From the NCBI GenBank assembly GCA_937859895.1, contig CALMAV010000576.1, positions 1 through 6,424 on the forward strand: DNA of 6,424 nt, given 5' to 3'. Below, one piece after another: positions 1 through 6,367 of this stretch. This stretch comes from an uncultured Bryobacterales bacterium (GTDB lineage Bacteria; Acidobacteriota; Terriglobia; Bryobacterales; Bryobacteraceae). A program made the position numbers and the translations under genes. Below the pieces are notes generated by a model. It was not told where the DNA came from. It worked only from the letters and a program-made list of their open reading frames with translations, and made no database searches. Numbering within the stretch: the stretch's first letter is position 1; each line of letters begins with the position of its first letter.

Positions 1-593
1 CCCATGATGAGGCACATCTGCTCCTGATCGAACTTCGAGAGAGCGTAGATGGATGCGAGCGAAGGCGGTTTAGTCTCAGGCGTGGCAACCGGCTGCAGTA
101 GCTCCCCGTCAGGAGTCGTCATCTCCCACTGGTGAAGCTTCAGCTGGCCTGCGGTACGAGCGGCGATTGCATAAGTAGTGCCGTCCCGTTTCACATAGAG
201 ACCTTCGCCGTAGACGCTCATACTGGAAGCAACAATCAACTTGGTAACTGGCTGCTTGACCAAGCGCTCTAACAGGACAGCCGTCCCCAAGTTATTTACG
301 CTGGTATATTCGGCTACCTGGTACATGCTTTGGCCGACGCCGACCAGCCCGACAAAGTGATACACAGCTTCCACGCCCGAAAGCGCTTCGTCAACTGCCT
401 CCGGGTTACGGACGTCACCTAGAATAAACTCTGCATCTTTGTGTAGATAGTCAGGCCGCTTCGGCTCTGGGCCGTGTACCTGAGTTACCAGGCTGTCGAG
501 AACCCGAACGTGATATCCAGCTTCGAGTAACTCACCTGCTACATGCGCCCCAATAAATCCAGCACCGCCGGTGATGAGAACAGTTCCCTTCAT
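1..593 (-). CDS. NAD-dependent epimerase/dehydratase (extended SDR), C-terminus cut off by window edge
   Basis: The minus-strand frame runs open from an ATG at 593 to the window edge, giving 197 complete codons. Seen: the NAD-binding glycine motif GGAGFIG at residues 9-15, an acidic turn with LGDVRNP near residues 58-64, the catalytic-serine strand ASSMSVYGEG at 122-131, and the YxxxK pair Y183/K187 in YALSK. These define an extended short-chain dehydrogenase acting on a nucleotide sugar, as in UDP-glucose 4-epimerase or dTDP-L-rhamnose 4-epimerase. The insert between the serine strand and YxxxK (about 50 residues, with TPETKPP) is longer than in GalE and recalls rhamnose-epimerase-like relatives; the substrate is inferred only. 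Roughly the last 100-150 residues are missing. The purine run AGAGGA (605-610) lies 11 bases before the ATG, a slightly distant Shine-Dalgarno. It is cytoplasmic and probably belongs to the same pathway as the upstream sugar genes. Confidence 0.92.
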   Translation of the reverse strand, partial: MKGTVLITGGAGFIGAHVAGELLEAGYHVRVLDSLVTQVHGPEPKRPDYLHKDAEFILGDVRNPEAVDEALSGVEAVYHFVGLVGVGQSMYQVAEYTSVNNLGTAVLLERLVKQPVTKLIVASSMSVYGEGLYVKRDGTTYAIAARTAGQLKLHQWEMTTPDGELLQPVATPETKPPSLASIYALSKFDQEQMCLIM

Positions 594-755
594 TTTCAGT
601 CAGATCCTCTTCTTACCGCTTACGTGTGGACTTAGGTGATCTTCATGCAAAGCTTTGTACCTGTAAATAGAGTAGAAGCATGTGAGCAGCCATTGTTACT
701 ACTTACCTGTAACTGCACCTTAATGTAACCAGTAAGACTACGGGGCACCATACGC
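594..755. other. Intergenic region upstream of the epimerase gene
   Basis: These 162 bases separate the end of the hydrolase-like gene from the epimerase start. They contain a 10-bp palindrome, CAAAGCTTTG (648-657), and two copies of TACCTGTAA on the plus strand (658-666 and 704-712). I see no convincing paired -35/-10 promoter and no terminator hairpin. The gap is long enough for the epimerase to have its own promoter, but this cannot be shown from the sequence. No open frame here looks coding. Confidence 0.4.
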
Positions 756-1636
756 TCAGCCGCAACAATACTTTCGGGTCATTTCAGCACAGAACTCGGC
801 AAACTCTTCGGGATGTGCAGGAGGACTGGTGTGATGGGGCCGAATTCCCTTTTGTTCCGGCGTAAAGCAGTAAGTAAGGGTAACTTCGAATGGCTGGAGC
901 AGCTTCATCTGATGATCGAACCATCTTTCAGCATCAGGCCGCAGATAGTCGGCCCAGCTGAGTCCGGTACGAAGTTTCTTGACGCCTAGTTCCTGCAAAT
1001 GGGCTACGCCGGCTTCGAGACGGTGATCTTCAAAGTGAAACCACTGACAGATGCCCATCGCCGGAGCATACTTTTTGAAATGTTGGGCCGCGAGTTTAGG
1101 TTCCCCATCTTCCCGATACAGGCCCATATAGAAGTGCCGGTAGTAGGAAGAGCCCTCGCTCTCTCGATGCCGGGTAGTAGCGGGCCATGCTTTTGGCAGA
1201 TCGAATAGGCTGTACCAGTAGACATGGTCGAGGCTAGGCAGCAGCAGCTCAGCCGTTTTTACCAGACCGAAGTCCTGCACCTCTTCAGCCCCGAAGGAGG
1301 ATGCGCCGACTTCCGACACCCAGATTGGTTTAGCCGTAACAGCTCGAATTTCAGCGATCTTGTCGGGCCACTCGTTGATGGTCCAGTGGTTCCAATCGAG
1401 CGGGAACCCATGCACAGCAACTACGTCGACTGCATCCAGGGCTCCTTGCGCTTGACGAAGGCGGGATCGATGGGCGAGATACCGCCCAGAATCCTAGGCA
1501 AACCGGCAGACTCGGCTTTTATGGCGGCGCCGGCCAATTTGACCATCTGTGAGAACGCGGACCAGTCGCTGTCGATTTCGAAATCCCAATGCGACATGTT
1601 GTTGGGCTCATTCCACAGCATGACGGCTTCAATCAC
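756..1636 (-). pseudogene. Glycoside-hydrolase-like TIM-barrel protein (beta-xylosidase-like), split by a frameshift
   Basis: Two adjacent minus-strand frames read as one protein. The first starts at GTG 1636 and stops at 1421 (71 aa). The second is in register from about 1445 down to the TGA at 756; it reads LDAVDVVAVHGFPLDW across the point where the first frame stops. Joined, they give about 293 aa. Seen: the acid/base motif WNEPNN at residues 8-13 of the first piece (Glu10), and WVSEVGASSFG in the second, whose Glu fits the nucleophile of clan GH-A barrels. Further conserved-looking blocks are YSLFDLPKAW, EGSSYYRHFYMG and RTGLSWADYLRPDA. The carbohydrate substrate is unknown. No signal peptide is visible, so it is probably cytoplasmic. 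It starts inside the methyltransferase stop (GTGA), implying translational coupling. One missing base, or a 10-base deletion, near 1443-1450 explains the break; a sequencing or assembly error is an alternative. Confidence 0.75.
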
Positions 1637-2406
1637 GTCAAACCTGCTGGTATGGGGTGAAGTTCGGCATCCGGATCACACCGGCAGATCAACACTTCGT
1701 GTTCGGGAGCATCGATGATCCGAAAACCAGCGCTGCGCAGGACGGCTTCGGCGCAGGCTCGATTGGGCACCCACCAGTTGGTACAGTCGCCTGAGTAGTT
1801 CTTCTCGATGAAGTGCATCTTCGGATAGCCCGGATGGTCGAACATTTTTGTTTCCCAAAACGGGTAGTCGTCTTCGATTTGAGGCTTAGTGCGGCTGCCC
1901 CGCATCATCGATTGGAAGACAAACCAATCTTTCGCCACGTGTTGGCGCAAGAGATCGAGCGCCAGTAACGGGTGGCGCAAATGATAGAAGACGCCCATGT
2001 AGAGAACCAGATCGAAGCGCTCACGGAGTTGGCCTACCTCATAGACTGAGAGCTTCTGGAAGTCAATGTCCATACCCAGGACCTTGGTAGCGTAGCGGGC
2101 CTGCGCCAGATAGTCTTCATCGTGGTCGATGCCCAGCACACGGGCTGCGCCACGACGCTTCATTTCTATGGAATAGAAGCCTCCATTACAGCCAATATCA
2201 AGTACGGTCAGGCCGGTGAGATCAGCGGGAATAGCGTGCCCGAAGCTCTTCCACTTGAGAGATGGATAGTCGCCCAGAAAGTGGTCCGGCGCCGTTTGCA
2301 CGCCACCTAGATTCAGGTTGTGAAACCATGGGCCCAGCGCAGTAACTTGTCCTTGAATTTCGCTGACGCTGAAGCTTTCTGGCAAGCTTAGATTTTCTTC
2401 CACCAC
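1633..2406 (-). CDS. SAM-dependent class I methyltransferase, CmoB-like (resembles the TIGR04290 / Rta_06860 family)
   Basis: This is a 257-aa protein. Seen: an N-terminal block ALGPWFHNLNLGGVQTAP (23-40), SAM motif I VLDIGCNGGFYSIEM (68-82), the acidic post-I loop GIDHDEDYLAQAR (92-104), FDLVLYMGVFYHLRHP (131-146), and TNWWVPNRACAEAVLRSAGF (209-228). The last two blocks match the arrangement in CmoB (tRNA U34 carboxymethyl transfer) and its relatives. The sugar-gene context suggests a small-molecule or glycan substrate instead, which is inference. I recall the resemblance to TIGR04290 and could not check it. The start is GTG 2406; a TTG at 2385-2383, preceded by GGAAGA, is an alternative that would remove seven residues. 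The stop overlaps the hydrolase-like gene's GTG by 4 bases. The start is divergent from the phosphatase start with only one base between. Confidence 0.9.
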   Translation of the reverse strand: MVEENLSLPESFSVSEIQGQVTALGPWFHNLNLGGVQTAPDHFLGDYPSLKWKSFGHAIPADLTGLTVLDIGCNGGFYSIEMKRRGAARVLGIDHDEDYLAQARYATKVLGMDIDFQKLSVYEVGQLRERFDLVLYMGVFYHLRHPLLALDLLRQHVAKDWFVFQSMMRGSRTKPQIEDDYPFWETKMFDHPGYPKMHFIEKNYSGDCTNWWVPNRACAEAVLRSAGFRIIDAPEHEVLICRCDPDAELHPIPAGLT

Positions 2407-2407
2407 T

Positions 2408-3013
2408 ATGATCCGTATTTTACTGATCCGTCACGGCGAGACTAACTTAACTGGTCGCGTGTTATACGGCAGAATGCCAGGAGTGCACTTGAGCCCGGAT
2501 GGTTGTCGGCAGGCGCAGGCACTAAGCACGGGGCTGAAGGCTAAGTATACAGTCGATGCAATTGTGTCCAGTCCTCTGGAACGCGCTATGGAGACCGCCC
2601 GTTATCTGGCCGAGGATCTGTCTCTGCCTATCGCGATCGACGACGATTTGCTTGAGCTTGATTACGGCGAGTGGATGGGCAAAACTTTCGTTGAAATACG
2701 TGAACAGGATTACTGGCATCACTATAACCGGCTTCGTTCGACGTCAAGTCCTCCTGGTGGAGAGTTCCTGATGCAAGTGCAAGCACGAGCTTGGAGCGCC
2801 ATTCTGCGGATTCTGGAGGAGCATGGTGGAAACAAGGATGCGACCGTGGCAGTGGTATCCCATGGGGACGTTATCCGGGCACTACTTGTTTTGTTTCTGG
2901 GCATGCCACTCGATAACATTCATCGGTTTGACGTGTCACTTGCCGGGCTGAGCGAACTGATGTTTGATGGAAGGTACGCGCGGGTCATTCGAGTAAACCA
3001 AGTTTTTTACTGA
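2408..3013 (+). CDS. Histidine phosphatase family protein (phosphoglycerate-mutase-like)
   Basis: This 201-aa protein has the complete active site of the branch 1 histidine phosphatase superfamily. RHGE (R8, H9, G10, E11) provides the phosphorylated histidine. SSPLERA (54-60) holds R59, LLELDYGEW (81-89) holds the probable acid E83, and VVSHGD (149-154) holds the second histidine H152. Its length is normal for small phosphatases such as CobC or GpmB-like enzymes. The physiological substrate is unknown; a sugar phosphate is a guess from the neighbours. The start is fixed because RHG must lie within a few residues of the N-terminus. The bases before the ATG are pyrimidine-rich and show no Shine-Dalgarno, so leaderless initiation is possible and any promoter would lie inside the methyltransferase gene. 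It converges on the nucleotidyltransferase gene, with 21 bases between the two stops. Confidence 0.93.
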   Translation: MIRILLIRHGETNLTGRVLYGRMPGVHLSPDGCRQAQALSTGLKAKYTVDAIVSSPLERAMETARYLAEDLSLPIAIDDDLLELDYGEWMGKTFVEIREQDYWHHYNRLRSTSSPPGGEFLMQVQARAWSAILRILEEHGGNKDATVAVVSHGDVIRALLVLFLGMPLDNIHRFDVSLAGLSELMFDGRYARVIRVNQVFY

Positions 3014-3034
3014 CCAGGCTGCGACACGGGAGAC

Positions 3035-3772
3035 TTACTTTGGCGCGTTCACAGCAGCAAGATCTTCCGGGCGGCCCACATCGCGCCAGTCTCCTTGCAG
3101 TGGTGAGATGCGCAACTCGAGTCGATCACCCAGCATGAGCTCTATGGCTGAAGTAAGTTCATACTCATTACGAGCAGTCGGCTGAATCCGGTCCAAATAG
3201 TTGTACAGCACTGGCTGGAAAAGGTAAAAGCCGGCACTGTTCCAGCGCGTCAATGAGGTTCCTTGCGGAGGCTTCTCGACAATTTTACTGATGCGCCCGC
3301 CCACCTCATAGACCGCAGCACCTTGCCAGGGATCATCCACGTCCTTCACAGCAAGCACGGCAGATGTCCCTGGCTGCTGCTGGAGGATTGTCTCGCAGCG
3401 AGTATATTCAGCAGAGTCACAAAGGATGTCGCCATACGTCAGCAAGAATGGGTCGTCGCCGGTGAAAGCACGGGCGAGCCGGGCTGCTGAACCAGTGCCG
3501 TCAACCGGATCCTGCACTTGAAATTTAATTGGAGACGAATATTGGCGAAAGTGCGATTCAATTTGCTCGTGCTGATAGCCAACGACAATAAAAAATTCGG
3601 AGACGCCGGCAGTTGAAAGCCTTTGGAGGATATGTTCGAGCATGGGTTTGCCCTGAATTGGCAACATTGGCTTAGGAATTTGCTCAGTGAATGAGCCCAT
3701 CCGTTTGCCTCGTCCAGCTGCGAGCACAACCGCTTTGCCAATGTTTACGTGTGACATACCTGTGACACGCAT
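3035..3772 (-). CDS. Sugar-1-phosphate nucleotidyltransferase (NDP-sugar pyrophosphorylase family)
   Basis: This 245-aa protein makes an NDP-sugar from NTP and a sugar 1-phosphate. Seen: the signature loop VVLAAGRGKRMGSFT (15-29) followed by PKPMLPI (33-39), the base/sugar region DPVDGTGSAA (88-97), the metal-binding strand LLTYGDILCD with D115, EKPP further on, and the C-terminal WRDVGRPEDL (229-238) with the second conserved Asp. The fold matches RmlA/GlmU-type nucleotidyltransferases without a C-terminal left-handed helix domain. Which NTP and sugar are used cannot be told. The start at ATG 3772 gives 12 residues before the usual KAVVLAAG beginning. ATG 3757 (Met6) fits the family length better, and neither start has a good Shine-Dalgarno. 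It is transcribed in the direction of the methyltransferase but is separated from it by the oppositely oriented phosphatase gene. Confidence 0.93.
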   Translation of the reverse strand: MRVTGMSHVNIGKAVVLAAGRGKRMGSFTEQIPKPMLPIQGKPMLEHILQRLSTAGVSEFFIVVGYQHEQIESHFRQYSSPIKFQVQDPVDGTGSAARLARAFTGDDPFLLTYGDILCDSAEYTRCETILQQQPGTSAVLAVKDVDDPWQGAAVYEVGGRISKIVEKPPQGTSLTRWNSAGFYLFQPVLYNYLDRIQPTARNEYELTSAIELMLGDRLELRISPLQGDWRDVGRPEDLAAVNAPK

Positions 3773-3832
3773 TTTACAGGAGAGCGTTACACCGCCTGGA
3801 AACTAGAAAAGGTTGAGGGGCTTGGGAGGGAG

Positions 3833-3861
3833 AGTATAGGAAGGGAGTGGAAAGAGCACAA
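3833..3861 (-). promoter_or_regulatory. Candidate sigma-70-type promoter for the nucleotidyltransferase gene
   Basis: On the minus strand TTGTGC (3861-3856) and TATACT (3838-3833) are separated by 17 bases. The -10 matches the consensus at five of six positions, but the -35 at only three. The -35 and spacer overlap the terminator-like hairpin of the upstream ferritin-like gene. This is the best promoter candidate in the gap, but it remains weak. Confidence 0.28.
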
Positions 3862-3877
3862 ATGTACTCTTCCCACT
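3846..3877 (-). terminator. Terminator-like hairpin after the ferritin-like gene
   Basis: On the minus strand the arms AGTGGGAAGAGTACA and TGTGCTCTTTCCACT pair over 15 positions with only two G-U wobbles and a two-base TT loop. The hairpin begins 8 bases after the ferritin-like stop. The following bases (CCCTTCCTATA) are pyrimidine-rich but not a U-tract, so intrinsic termination may be partial. It could instead stabilise the mRNA 3' end. Confidence 0.55.
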
Positions 3878-3882
3878 GATAA

Positions 3883-3899
3883 CTCTACGAAACGTAGAG
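3883..3899 (-). repeat. Small perfect stem-loop spanning the ferritin-like stop codon
   Basis: CTCTACG and CGTAGAG form a perfect 7-bp stem around a three-base loop. The TAG stop (3887-3885) is inside the 3' arm. It sits 5 bases before the larger hairpin at 3846-3877, so two hairpins follow one another at this gene end. Confidence 0.45.
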
Positions 3900-5033
3900 A
3901 ATTACTTTCGCAATGGTGTTGTTAGCATTGAGAGCCTTACCGTTGGTGATGTCCTGGAGATATAGAACCATCCCATCAGTGACCCATTGACCAGTCATCA
4001 TCGACCCCTGTGGGAAGTTAGTGGTGAACAGCGGACCAGTAGGAGAGCCTACCCGGATCTGAATGTACTGGACACTGGGAGGTGCATACCAGGTAATCGT
4101 AGTCTGCCCGTACGTTCCACCATTTGCGGAGATCGGGTTTGGAGTACCTACCATGTAAGCCGTGTCGTAACCAGCCGCAGTGTTGGAAGCTGTTTGGAAT
4201 GCTGCCAATCCATTAACGCCGGCTGGGAAGAACCCGCCTGAGGTAGCAACGGGGGGTGGAGTGGTAGCAGTTCCGCCAAAAGCAAGATAAAGCACTTGGC
4301 CTACGGTGCGAGTCAGGGTTAACGAAACGCTGTTGGTGGAAAAGAACTTCACTCCACTGGCAGGAGGAAGAACATCAGCTGCGTCGAGTGCCGGGAATGT
4401 CTGAATGGACTGGGCGGCGATCAACTGGCGAATGGCGCCAACGTGCTCGGCTTCCACTGCCAAGATGCGAGCAGCCGCATTAACAACAGCACTGTTAGTA
4501 AGAAGATTCGCTGCACCGCCGTAAGCGCTCGTGCCAATATCTTCGAAAATGCGAGAAAGCCTTAGGAAGTCAGCCTGATTTCCAAAGCCGAACCCAAGCG
4601 CGTTCAGGTTCAATGCAGGCCTATTGACATATTGCCCACCAAGCTGAGTAATCGTATTTTGGATGAGCGCCACATGGTCCTGCTCGTCTTCCGCCAGTTC
4701 CAGTGCAACGTTCCTGGTCAGACTGTCGGTGAAATTTACACGAGCTCCACCAGTGGTGGCTCCAGCCGTTCCTGAGCCTCCTGTAACTGTGTAGCCGAAC
4801 TGCTCAATACCCACCCCAGTGGTGGCGTAGGTGTAAAATTCTGCCTCGAGATACTCAAGATTCAAAGCAAAATTGAGGATGTCGATATCGGTATACGCTG
4901 CCTGCGCTTCCGCTTTAGAGGGATCGAGTACAGCTGCAGCACCAACGGCTGCACTGGCAATACCGAGATTCCGTACAAAATTCCGGCGATTAGAATTTTT
5001 CGCGATTAATTCTTTAACTACTTCTTCGGCCAT
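3885..5033 (-). CDS. Tat-exported ferritin-like protein with a C-terminal beta-sandwich domain
   Basis: This 382-aa protein starts with a twin-arginine signal: NRRNFVRNLG (15-24), a hydrophobic stretch to about residue 36, and a likely cleavage site after AEA (41-43). A four-helix ferritin-like domain follows (about 47-215). Its helices carry plausible di-iron ligands: E60/E63 in NLEYLEAEFY, ExxH at E117-H120, E164 in RIFEDIG, and ExxH at E194-H197. This fits the exported Ferritin_2-type family. Residues 228-278, ending near GGFFPAGVNGL, look like the usual C-terminus of acidobacterial members. The last 90 residues add an extra module (IQIRVGSPTGPLF, TGQWVTDGMVLYLQD) that looks like an Ig-like beta-sandwich. 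Iron storage, oxidase or stress roles are all possible; none is shown. A strong Shine-Dalgarno supports the start. It lies in its own gap-flanked unit between sugar genes. Confidence 0.88.
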   Translation of the reverse strand: MAEEVVKELIAKNSNRRNFVRNLGIASAAVGAAAVLDPSKAEAQAAYTDIDILNFALNLEYLEAEFYTYATTGVGIEQFGYTVTGGSGTAGATTGGARVNFTDSLTRNVALELAEDEQDHVALIQNTITQLGGQYVNRPALNLNALGFGFGNQADFLRLSRIFEDIGTSAYGGAANLLTNSAVVNAAARILAVEAEHVGAIRQLIAAQSIQTFPALDAADVLPPASGVKFFSTNSVSLTLTRTVGQVLYLAFGGTATTPPPVATSGGFFPAGVNGLAAFQTASNTAAGYDTAYMVGTPNPISANGGTYGQTTITWYAPPSVQYIQIRVGSPTGPLFTTNFPQGSMMTGQWVTDGMVLYLQDITNGKALNANNTIAKVILYVS

Positions 5034-5185
5034 TCTTGTCCTGTCCTTTCAACTTCCCGTGCCAAACCATTTACTCACGCTTGGTTTCAACACTCATAGT
5101 CCTGCTGTTACTCAATGTACGGAATTAAGATGCGCTTGGATAGAGTTTTTTATCAATTTTCCAAAATATTTGTATTATGGACTTG
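5034..5185 (-). promoter_or_regulatory. AT-rich upstream region of the ferritin-like gene
   Basis: The 152 bases between the glycosyltransferase stop and the ferritin-like start are clearly richer in A and T than the surrounding genes, especially 5140-5185. This fits a promoter region. Several -10-like hexamers occur on the minus strand (CATAAT, GATAAA), but none has a good -35 at 16-18 bases. I therefore do not name a promoter. No strong terminator hairpin for the glycosyltransferase gene was found. Confidence 0.4.
5038..5049 (-). promoter_or_regulatory. Double Shine-Dalgarno of the ferritin-like gene
   Basis: On the minus strand AAAGGACAGGAC gives two AGGAC copies, 9 and 4 bases before the ATG at 5033. 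The more distant copy has the better spacing. This is the clearest ribosome binding site in the window and fixes the start of the ferritin-like protein. Confidence 0.65.
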
Positions 5186-6352
5186 TTATACCGGTGTATG
5201 TACATTGGGTGGGATACGTTTGGACGACTCGCCGCTATGTTGCATTCTAGTTACTTCTTGTCGGTAGGTTCGTTCTAGCTGCCGGGTCATCTCGCGGGCG
5301 TTGCGTTGCTGCCGTACCATGTCCCGAGCTCTCGTCGCTAACTCACGGCCATAGTTACTGTCCGCAAGCAACCGTACGACAGAGTCAGCAAACATTTGTT
5401 TGTCATCGGTCAACTCACAAATTTCGCCTGTCCTTGACGTGAGTCCCTCGGCTCCCAGGTATGTTGAAACAACTGGTATGCCGGAGGCGAAGGCTTCCAG
5501 TAGTTTCACCCGAACGCCGGACCCACTCAAAATCGGGCATACAAAGACCTGGTAGCGCTCCAAAACGCTACGCACATCCGGCACTGCACCTAGCAGCCGG
5601 ATGCTTGGATGGCTGTCCCCGAGCGTAGCTCCGGCCCGCGAATCTGAACCGGCCACATATAAGATTGCGTCTGGCCGTTGCACAAGAATTCGAGGAAAAA
5701 CCTCCGAAGTAAACCAGCGCAGCCCTTCGACGTTTGGTAAGTGTCGGAAACTACCAATGAATAGGATCGACTCCGGCTCGCGACCTTCCAGCGAGAACCG
5801 ATAGCGGTCAAGGTTGATACCTGCGCGAAGGTTAGCATCAATGCGATCCCTCAACTGCGGAACAAGTGAAGCAAGATACCGTGCGTTCGCTTCACTGCAG
5901 ACCTGCACACGGGCGAAATGGCGGAGCAGCCGGGGTTCGTGAATGCGCATTCGAATCCACTCCAGCAGCAGATTTCCCTTCCAACCACTTGCCTTCATCT
6001 GACTTCGCAGGGATTGAACAGAGATGTCGTGCTCGAACAAAATGCAAGGAATATGACGGAAATCGCCAAAGTATTGAGCCAGAACGGTGTACTCCAGCTG
6101 AACGACGTCGATCTTTTCCCGATAGATGGCCCGGTGAATGGACCACAGAAGCTCGCGCGACGCAAACTCACGAAACGCATTGGGAGTCAAAGTCCACTGG
6201 TTATCCAGCAGGATGCCGCGGCGAACAAGAAACTTCACTGATTTGCAGATTTTCCGGAAGCACTCCTGTGCTCCCAGTTGCGCCCTGGAGTCGACAAACG
6301 AAATCAGGTGTAAGTTCGTAATCTCCGATAATCCATCAATTGCCTCCCGCAT
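5186..6352 (-). CDS. Glycosyltransferase family 4-type protein, apparently lacking its N-terminal strand
   Basis: From ATG 6352 this is 388 aa of a GT-B glycosyltransferase. Seen: NLHLISFVDSR (13-23), VVQLEYTVLAQY (83-94), FEHDI (106-110), the C-domain entry ILFIGSFRHLPN (196-207), LYVAGSD (231-237), and the donor-binding segment GSGVRVKLLEAFASGIPVVST (277-297) with E286. This is the GT4 donor site in the subtype where only the second Glu of EX7E is kept. Such proteins normally begin with a strand like VLFVSPYP, then P-x-x-HGGA. Here the frame stays open upstream and reads SVHGGAVF just before the ATG. Further upstream it reads LDWIRRDKQHIQ, which is unlike the family and contains no start codon. 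So either the start is at 6352 with a clipped domain, or the true N-terminus is displaced (see the plus-strand feature at 6368). Donor and acceptor are unknown. Confidence 0.85.
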   Translation of the reverse strand: MREAIDGLSEITNLHLISFVDSRAQLGAQECFRKICKSVKFLVRRGILLDNQWTLTPNAFREFASRELLWSIHRAIYREKIDVVQLEYTVLAQYFGDFRHIPCILFEHDISVQSLRSQMKASGWKGNLLLEWIRMRIHEPRLLRHFARVQVCSEANARYLASLVPQLRDRIDANLRAGINLDRYRFSLEGREPESILFIGSFRHLPNVEGLRWFTSEVFPRILVQRPDAILYVAGSDSRAGATLGDSHPSIRLLGAVPDVRSVLERYQVFVCPILSGSGVRVKLLEAFASGIPVVSTYLGAEGLTSRTGEICELTDDKQMFADSVVRLLADSNYGRELATRARDMVRQQRNAREMTRQLERTYRQEVTRMQHSGESSKRIPPNVHTPV

Positions 6353-6367
6353 GAAAACGGCACCGCC

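Noticed and set aside
658..712. Direct repeat TACCTGTAA at 658-666 and 704-712, next to a CAAAGCTTTG palindrome
   Set aside because: Only nine bases, two copies, 46 bases apart, without a paired promoter to regulate. This is compatible with chance in a short AT-moderate gap.
1440..1450. Programmed ribosomal frameshifting joining the two hydrolase-like frames
   Set aside because: The bases around the switch (CGCAAGGAGCC) contain no slippery heptamer of the X-XXY-YYZ type, and no following stem was seen. A simple lesion or sequence error is more economical.
1224..1718. 164-codon open frame on the plus strand
   Set aside because: It lies antisense to the hydrolase-like gene, whose protein shows catalytic motifs. 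The plus translation shows no recognisable family pattern and no ribosome binding site.
3014..3034. Possible bidirectional terminator between the convergent phosphatase and nucleotidyltransferase genes
   Set aside because: The 21-base gap has no inverted repeat or T-run that would support a terminator.
4873..5250. 125-codon plus-strand open frame across the ferritin-like start and the AT-rich gap
   Set aside because: It overlaps the Tat signal region antisense, has no family resemblance, and depends on the alanine-rich signal peptide codons being open on the other strand.
5866..6321. 151-codon plus-strand open frame
   Set aside because: It is antisense to the N-terminal domain of the glycosyltransferase, and its composition (many Arg, Ser, Glu and Cys) is that of a shadow frame.
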